17,262 bases of DNA from Acidimicrobiia bacterium. Its GTDB lineage: Bacteria > Actinomycetota > Acidimicrobiia > Spongiisociales > ZC4RG35. Each line of letters opens with the position of its first letter. The first letter of the stretch is position 1. Below, piece by piece: positions 14,650 to 17,262 of the stretch. The position numbers and the translations under genes are program-made. The stretch lies in the NCBI GenBank assembly GCA_029865445.1, contig JAOUGY010000048.1, forward strand, positions 1 to 17,262. Reading direction: 5' to 3'. The notes beneath the pieces were generated by a model. It was not told the origin of the DNA. It worked only from the letters and a program-made list of their open reading frames with translations, and did not search any database.

Positions 14650-15675
14650 ATGAAACTCGGACTGATGACGGGGTACTGGGGTGCCGGCCCACCCACGGGT
14701 ATCGACGAGCAGATAGCAGCGGCGGAACGCCTCGGGTTCGACTCGGTGTGGACCGCCGAGGCGTACGGGTCCGATGCGCTCACCCCGCTGGCCTGGTGGG
14801 GAGCGTCGACGTCACGCATCAGGCTCGGTACGGCCATCGCCCAGATGGCGGCACGCACGCCCACCGCCACCGCCATGGCCGCCATGACGATGGACCATCT
14901 CTCGGGCGGCCGCTTCGTCCTCGGTCTCGGTGTCTCCGGTCCCCAGGTCGTCGAAGGTTGGTATGGCCAGCCATATCCCAAACCGCTGGGTCGCACCAGG
15001 GAGTACGTGGACATCGTGCGACGCGTCTTCGCCCGTGAGGAACCAGTGACGTTCGAAGGCGAGCATTACCAGCTCCCTCACCCGGGCGGAGCCGGATTGG
15101 GCAAGGCGCTGAAGTCGACGGTCCACCCTCTTCGCACCGACCTCCCCATCATGCTCGCCGCCGAAGGACCCAGGAACGTCGCGCTCGCAGCCGAGATTGC
15201 AGACGGTTGGCTCCCGTTTTGGTTCTCACCGTCCTCCGACGCCTTCTACCGGGCTGCACTCGCCGAAGGGTTCGTCCAGAGAGGCGCTCGCCATGATTCG
15301 GAAACGTTCGAAGTCGTCTGCCCGGTGCCGGTGATCGTGAGCGCCGATCCGGAGGACGCCGCCGACCAGATCAGACCCATGCTCGCCCTCTACGTGGGTG
15401 GCATGGGAGCGAAAGGGGCGAACTTCCATTACGACGTCATCGCCAGGATGGGCTACGAGGCGGAGGCCGAGCGCATCCAGCAGCTGTATCTGGCCGGAGA
15501 CAAGGCCGCAGCCATCGCCTCCATCCCGCTTCAGATGATCGAAGACGTCGCACTCGTAGGGCCACCGGCCAAGATCCGCGACGAGTTGCCTCGATGGCAG
15601 GACACGGTCATCACGACGATGCTGGTCTCCGGTCCACCTCCACTTCTCGAAACGATGGCCTCGATAGTCGGCTGA
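14650..15675 (+). CDS. LLM-class F420-dependent oxidoreductase (Rv3520c-like)
   Basis: The 341-residue protein is a luciferase-like TIM-barrel oxidoreductase very close in pattern to the mycobacterial Rv3520c family. Visible marks are MKLGLMTGYWGAGPPTG, TAEAYGSDALTPLAWW, the LGTAIAQMAARTPTATAMAA segment, DHLSGGRFVLGLGVSGPQVV, EGWYGQPYPKPLGRTREYVD and IMLAAEGPRNVALAAEIADG. These enzymes are expected to use the deazaflavin cofactor F420 for hydride transfer in the cytoplasm; the substrate of this group is not known. Its presence implies that the host makes F420, which is common in Actinobacteria. GAGAGG before the ATG supports this start. It lies between the HDOD gene (64 bp) and the MFS gene (23 bp) on one strand. 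Confidence 0.93.
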   Translation: MKLGLMTGYWGAGPPTGIDEQIAAAERLGFDSVWTAEAYGSDALTPLAWWGASTSRIRLGTAIAQMAARTPTATAMAAMTMDHLSGGRFVLGLGVSGPQVVEGWYGQPYPKPLGRTREYVDIVRRVFAREEPVTFEGEHYQLPHPGGAGLGKALKSTVHPLRTDLPIMLAAEGPRNVALAAEIADGWLPFWFSPSSDAFYRAALAEGFVQRGARHDSETFEVVCPVPVIVSADPEDAADQIRPMLALYVGGMGAKGANFHYDVIARMGYEAEAERIQQLYLAGDKAAAIASIPLQMIEDVALVGPPAKIRDELPRWQDTVITTMLVSGPPPLLETMASIVG

Positions 15676-15698
15676 CGAATGGCCTGTAGTGTGCCGCG

Positions 15699-17126
15699 GT
15701 GCACGAGGTCGACTACTCGAAGAAGTGGAAGGTCCTGTCTGCCATCGGCGTCGGAGTCCTCCTGGCGACGATCGACGGGTCGATCGTCAACATCGCCCTG
15801 CCGACCATCCGCCAGCAACTCTCGACGACCCTCCCGGTGGTCCAGTGGGTGGCGGTGGGCTATCTCCTCACCCTGGCGACCCTCACGCTGGGCGTCGGAC
15901 GGTGGGGCGACATCGTCGGCAAGAAGCGGATCTATACGGCCGGGTTCGTCGTATTCACGGTGGCGTCGGGACTGTGCGGTCTCGCTCCCACCGTCGGCGC
16001 GCTGATCGCGTTCAGAGTGCTCCAGGCGGTCGGCGCGGTGATGGTCCTCGCTCTGGGGTCGGCCATTCTCACCGAGGCGTTTCCACCCTCGGAGCGGGGT
16101 AAGGCTCTCGGGCTCATCGGAACGTTCGTATCCGTGGGGATCATCACCGGTCCTGTGGTGGGCGGTCTCCTGATTGCGGCCTTCGATTGGCGGGCGATCT
16201 TCTTCGTGAACCTCCCCGTCGGAGCCATTGGCGTGTGGCTCTCTATCCGCCACGTTCCCGATACACCTCCGGCGGGGGGACAGCGATTCGACGTCGCCGG
16301 GGCGGCGGCGCTGAGCACCGCTTTGTTGTGTGTGGCGCTCGCCGTGACTGCCGGCCAGACGGCGGGGTATCGCTCCCCCGCCATCCTCGCCCTGTTCGCC
16401 GTCGGACTCCTGGCCGGGCTCGTTTTCGTGAGGATCGAGCGCCGCGTTTCGTCTCCGATGCTGGACCTGCGTCTCCTCAGAGATCCGGTGTTGGCGGTCA
16501 GCATCGCGTCGGGGTATCTCGTGTTCGTAGCGCTGTCGGCAGTCTTCTTTCTCCTCCCCTTCTACCTGGAAGGGGTGCTCGGATACGACACGAGAATGAC
16601 CGGCCTTGCGCTCGGCATTGCACCCCTCGTGCTCGGTGTGGTGTCGCCGCTCTCGGGCAGTTGGTCCGACAGGATCGGCATTCGCAAGATCACGATGCTG
16701 GGTCTCGTCGTGCTCGCCGTATCGTTCGCGGCGTTCCGAACACTTGGAACCGACACGTCCTTCCTGACATTTGCCGCGCTTGCGATCCCCGTGGGTCTGG
16801 GCGTCGGCCTGTTTCAGTCACCGAACAACTCGGCGATCATGGGGGCGGTCCCTCGCGAATACATGGGGGTGGCGGGAGGGATCCTGACGTTGACCCGACT
16901 GCTCGGCCAAGTGTCCGGGATCGCGATCCTCGGTTCGGTGTGGGCGGCGCGGGTCACGGCCCGGGCTGGAGGTTCGCTCACGGGTGATGCCGCTTCGGCT
17001 CCTCCGGAGATTCAGGTGGCCGGGATTCACGACACGGCGCTGGTGATGTTCGCGGTCGTCCTGGTCGGGATGGCGGTGACGGCGTGGGGATTGCGGCAGG
17101 AGCGGGCGCTTCCGGCCGCCTCCTAG
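15699..17126 (+). CDS. DHA2-type (EmrB/QacA-like) MFS transporter
   Basis: This 475-residue membrane protein has the features of the drug:H+ antiporter-2 branch of the major facilitator superfamily. Helix 1 carries ATIDGSIVNIALPTI with the membrane Asp D26. Motif A is GRWGDIVGKKR (67-77), the antiporter motif C is GIITGPVVGGLL (147-158), and FVNLPVGAIG follows, as usual in the EmrB/QacA group. Fourteen transmembrane helices are normal for the group; many hydrophobic segments are visible but I did not count them exactly. A role in proton-driven export of small molecules is inferred from family, and the substrate is unknown. The start is GTG at 15699, 6 nt after a TAGTGT box (15687-15692), so translation may be leaderless. 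It lies 23 bp after the F420 oxidoreductase and converges with the next gene. Confidence 0.92.
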   Translation: MHEVDYSKKWKVLSAIGVGVLLATIDGSIVNIALPTIRQQLSTTLPVVQWVAVGYLLTLATLTLGVGRWGDIVGKKRIYTAGFVVFTVASGLCGLAPTVGALIAFRVLQAVGAVMVLALGSAILTEAFPPSERGKALGLIGTFVSVGIITGPVVGGLLIAAFDWRAIFFVNLPVGAIGVWLSIRHVPDTPPAGGQRFDVAGAAALSTALLCVALAVTAGQTAGYRSPAILALFAVGLLAGLVFVRIERRVSSPMLDLRLLRDPVLAVSIASGYLVFVALSAVFFLLPFYLEGVLGYDTRMTGLALGIAPLVLGVVSPLSGSWSDRIGIRKITMLGLVVLAVSFAAFRTLGTDTSFLTFAALAIPVGLGVGLFQSPNNSAIMGAVPREYMGVAGGILTLTRLLGQVSGIAILGSVWAARVTARAGGSLTGDAASAPPEIQVAGIHDTALVMFAVVLVGMAVTAWGLRQERALPAAS

Positions 17127-17148
17127 TAATGCCCGCCTCCTCGAGCGG

Positions 17149-17262
17149 TCAGGCGAGAACGCTCTTCGACTCCACTTGGATCGGGTCGCGTGCTATGTCG
17201 AACAGACTCATCGGAACTTCGGTGTCGAAGCTCATCGCCGGCCCACCGAGAGCGCGGGCGAC
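17149..17262 (-). CDS. C-terminal end of an unrecognised gene (partial)
   Basis: Reading leftwards from the window edge, 37 codons stay open to a TGA at 17149-17151. The visible tail includes VARALGGPAMSFDTEVPMSL and DIARDPIQVESKSVLA. Third positions are mostly G or C, as in real genes here, and the gene would converge with the MFS transporter 22 bp away. The fragment is too short for me to name a family. Confidence 0.5.
   Translation of the reverse strand, partial: VARALGGPAMSFDTEVPMSLFDIARDPIQVESKSVLA

Overview
The window is a gene-dense, high-GC chromosomal segment (about 63-65% G+C by eye). It most resembles an actinobacterium of the Acidimicrobiia type. Three things point there: a GuaB1-type GMP reductase and an F420-dependent oxidoreductase of the Rv3520c type, both typical of Actinobacteria; many apparent leaderless genes (TANNNT box 6-9 nt before the start codon); and GTG/TTG starts. 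No rRNA, tRNA, insertion sequence, CRISPR array or phage gene is visible. The organism call is inference.

Left end (1-3156). A PhoB/OmpR-type response regulator reads leftwards, and a further gene probably starts at its 3' side at the window edge. Divergent from it, a GH65 disaccharide phosphorylase reads rightwards. It appears to be translated behind a seven-residue leader peptide whose stop codon overlaps the GH65 TTG start.

Centre (3191-7346), all on the minus strand, is the most unusual part. Two genes (3191-5146 and 6378-7346) encode single-pass membrane proteins with the same plan: a small N-terminal domain with an identically placed GSWPL..C motif, a linker, one transmembrane helix, and a C-terminal outside domain with a shared EGLDG.VV..GI.Y.LRF signature. 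I recognise no named family for them. Between them lie a secreted lysozyme/transglycosylase-like protein (5248-5835) and two directly repeated ~220-bp palindromic elements (5934-6154, 6160-6377). The second element ends on the base next to the stop codon of the shorter paralogue. The cluster may be a cell-envelope module.

Right half (7425-17262). On the plus strand are HrpB helicase and a predicted SAM-dependent methyltransferase. GuaB1 GMP reductase, on the minus strand, converges on the methyltransferase with only 3 bp between stop codons. Divergent from guaB1 is a plus-strand run: a DUF368 polyprenyl-phosphate translocase candidate, a REC-like/HDOD protein whose receiver lacks its phosphoacceptor Asp, an F420-dependent LLM oxidoreductase, and a DHA2-type MFS exporter. 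The window ends in the C-terminus of an unrecognised minus-strand gene.

No single pathway links all genes. Envelope biology recurs (transglycosylase-like protein, paralogous membrane proteins, lipid-carrier translocase), alongside purine salvage (GuaB1) and disaccharide phosphorolysis (GH65).
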